Shown in pieces: positions 5,970 through 6,802 of a stretch of DNA of 6,802 nt (position 1 is the first letter of the stretch; each line of letters begins with the position of its first letter). The notes beneath the pieces were generated by a model. That model saw only the letters and a list, made by a program, of their open reading frames with translations. It ran no database searches and had not been told where the DNA came from. A program made the translations under genes and the position numbers. The DNA is taken from positions 1 to 6,802 of the forward strand of contig JAGWGS010000072.1 in the NCBI GenBank assembly GCA_028867235.1, given 5' to 3'. The stretch is from Nitrososphaerota archaeon. Lineage in GTDB: Archaea > Thermoproteota > Nitrososphaeria > Nitrososphaerales > Nitrosopumilaceae.

Positions 5970-6802
5970 ATGTCGTCAAAAGGTAGCACTATTGAAATTA
6001 CGGGAGAATCACCCTTCAAACTTTCCTCTGGTGTGTTTGAGGTTCAAATTACATTATGTGATGCCCAACCTTCATCTGATGAGATAAAACGAAGGAACTT
6101 CCATTCTCTGTGGAAAGACAGCTTTCACTTGAGAGTAAAAGATAAGCAATTTTCTCAAATTCTTGGGTCTGCAAGAAACCCATTACCTGACTCTGTATTT
6201 CAGAGAGGAACTGTCTGGGTTGTGCTAATTGACCAGTTTTCCTCTATTCATACTAGTTTTCAGATTGATGTTCCACGGACTAATTTGGAACATGTAGCGA
6301 GTACTGTGAATGAACCAGATGTTGTTTCTCATTTTACTAAATCTGATTCTGAATCTATTCCAAAACAAAAACCTGTGATGGAACATTATGGTGAAAGAGG
6401 ATCAAGGGGTCCTTCAGGACTTATGGGTCCACCTGGTCCTATGGGGCAACCAGGACCTATGGGTCAGTCAGGAGTACAGGGACCACCGGGTCCAATGGGT
6501 GTACAAGGCGACAAAGGCCCTCCAGGTCCTCCCGGTGATAAAGGGTTACCAGGTCCACAAGGTCCTCCGGGTGACAAAGGTGACAGGGGAGACAAGGGAC
6601 CAATTGGTGATAAGGGAATTACAGGCGACAAAGGTCCTCCCGGTCCTCCAGGTCCTCCTGGTGACAAAGGTCCACATGGACCGATAGGTGACAAAGGTGA
6701 CAGGGGAGACAAGGGACCAATTGGTGATAAGGGAATTACAGGCGACAAAGGTCCTCCCGGTGACAAAGGTCCACGTGGAGATGAAGGAGAAAAAGGAGAA
6801 CG
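5970..6802 (+). CDS. Collagen-like (Gly-X-Y repeat) protein, 3'-truncated by window edge
   Basis: Predicted structural protein; cellular role unknown. The frame opens at the ATG at 5970 (an in-frame TAG lies two codons upstream) and is still open at the edge after 277 codons plus two bases. Residues 1-140 form a probable beta-rich domain (SGVFEVQITLCDA at 20-32, then the FSQILGS and NPLPDSVF motifs and VWVVLIDQF), with a polar linker at about 112-140. The pattern of a short polypeptide ending in LGS-x-PLP-x-SVF recalls beta-sandwich domains common at the N-terminus of bacterial surface and fibre proteins (resemblance only). From Gly141 every third residue is glycine for 45 full triplets without interruption. 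GDK occurs 12 times and GPP 9 times, so Lys-Gly-Asp pairs and proline could stabilise a triple helix without hydroxyproline. No N-terminal signal peptide or membrane helix is seen; the export route is unclear. It is divergent from the TPR gene. Confidence 0.9.
   Translation, partial: MSSKGSTIEITGESPFKLSSGVFEVQITLCDAQPSSDEIKRRNFHSLWKDSFHLRVKDKQFSQILGSARNPLPDSVFQRGTVWVVLIDQFSSIHTSFQIDVPRTNLEHVASTVNEPDVVSHFTKSDSESIPKQKPVMEHYGERGSRGPSGLMGPPGPMGQPGPMGQSGVQGPPGPMGVQGDKGPPGPPGDKGLPGPQGPPGDKGDRGDKGPIGDKGITGDKGPPGPPGPPGDKGPHGPIGDKGDRGDKGPIGDKGITGDKGPPGDKGPRGDEGEKGE
6570..6644 (+). repeat. 75-bp perfect direct repeat, copy 1
   Basis: Twenty-five codons beginning GGT GAC AAA GGT GAC and ending GGT CCT CCC GGT. 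They are identical base for base to 6687-6761, including synonymous positions (GGC versus GGT, GAT versus GAC). The copies are offset by 117 bp, which is 39 codons or 13 Gly-X-Y triplets, so the reading frame and triplet phase are kept. Confidence 0.95.
6687..6761 (+). repeat. 75-bp perfect direct repeat, copy 2
   Basis: Second copy of the unit at 6570-6644. After the identical core, copy 1 continues with two extra Gly-Pro-Pro triplets before GDKGPHG, whereas copy 2 goes directly to GDKGPRG. The length therefore varies by whole triplets, as expected from slippage or unequal recombination. Confidence 0.95.

Larger units (their letters stand above)
6390..6802 (+). repeat. Collagen triple-helix coding region (Gly-X-Y array)
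   Basis: Nine-base-periodic coding array, mostly GGT/GGA followed by two codons. It starts with Gly-Pro-Met and Gly-Pro-Pro types (about 6390-6518) and becomes charge-dominated (GDK, GDR, GEK) toward the edge. There is no interruption within the visible part. The antisense and alternative frames stay open simply because of this periodicity. Confidence 0.95.

Noticed and set aside
6388..6766. Other open frames across the collagen array, including a minus-strand Pro/Gly/Ser-rich one and a plus-strand Val/Leu-rich one
   Set aside because: They exist because a nine-base period without stops stays open in several frames. The frame from 5970 has the start, the non-repeat domain and perfect Gly-X-Y phase.
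6585..6782. Three Arg-Gly-Asp (RGD) occurrences in the collagen region
   Set aside because: They arise automatically when a GDR or GPR triplet is followed by a GD triplet; there is no reason to infer integrin-like adhesion in an archaeon.
1..6802. Mobile element, CRISPR array, tRNA or defence system
   Set aside because: No transposase, spaced palindromic repeats, tRNA-like fold or defence-type domain is visible on either strand.

Overview
The window looks like chromosomal DNA of a mesophilic ammonia-oxidising archaeon (Thaumarchaeota/Nitrososphaeria, Nitrosopumilus- or Nitrosarchaeum-like). This is judged from the low-GC, AT-rich spacers, TATA-box promoters placed for leaderless or nearly leaderless transcripts, GTG and TTG starts, and gene content. 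It is an inference from gene families and style, not a database match. There is no rRNA, tRNA, CRISPR array, insertion sequence or sign of recent mobile DNA.

Layout, left to right. (1) Minus strand, 1-1651: a probable two-gene operon. Upstream is a myo-inositol-1-phosphate synthase family protein (GTG start at 1651). Its stop is followed after 37 nt by a Thi4-type thiazole synthase that runs off the left edge. (2) 1652-2065: a 414-nt divergent spacer with a TATA-like element for each flanking gene and a perfect 8-bp inverted repeat. (3) Plus strand, 2066-4668: a siroheme/[4Fe-4S] assimilatory sulfite reductase (TTG start) overlapping by 13 nt a two-domain rhodanese sulfurtransferase. (4) Minus strand, 4669-5820: a TPR protein with a probable winged-helix-like region. 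Its stop codon directly abuts the rhodanese stop. (5) 5821-5969: a short divergent spacer holding a TATA box flanked by a 15-bp imperfect inverted repeat. (6) Plus strand, 5970 to the right edge: a collagen-like protein with a 140-residue N-terminal domain followed by at least 45 uninterrupted Gly-X-Y triplets, open at the window end.

How the genes may work together. Sulfite reductase and rhodanese form a sulfur module: sulfite to sulfide, plus sulfane-sulfur handling. The neighbouring Thi4 needs sulfur for the thiamin thiazole and carries a cysteine where sulfide-dependent archaeal enzymes have histidine. The inositol-phosphate synthase would feed inositol lipids or solutes, but one conserved lysine motif position is changed. 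The collagen-like gene is the most unusual item: an archaeal triple-helix candidate with DNA-level repeat duplication and no evident signal peptide. Its divergent neighbour is a TPR/putative winged-helix protein, which allows but does not prove a regulatory link.
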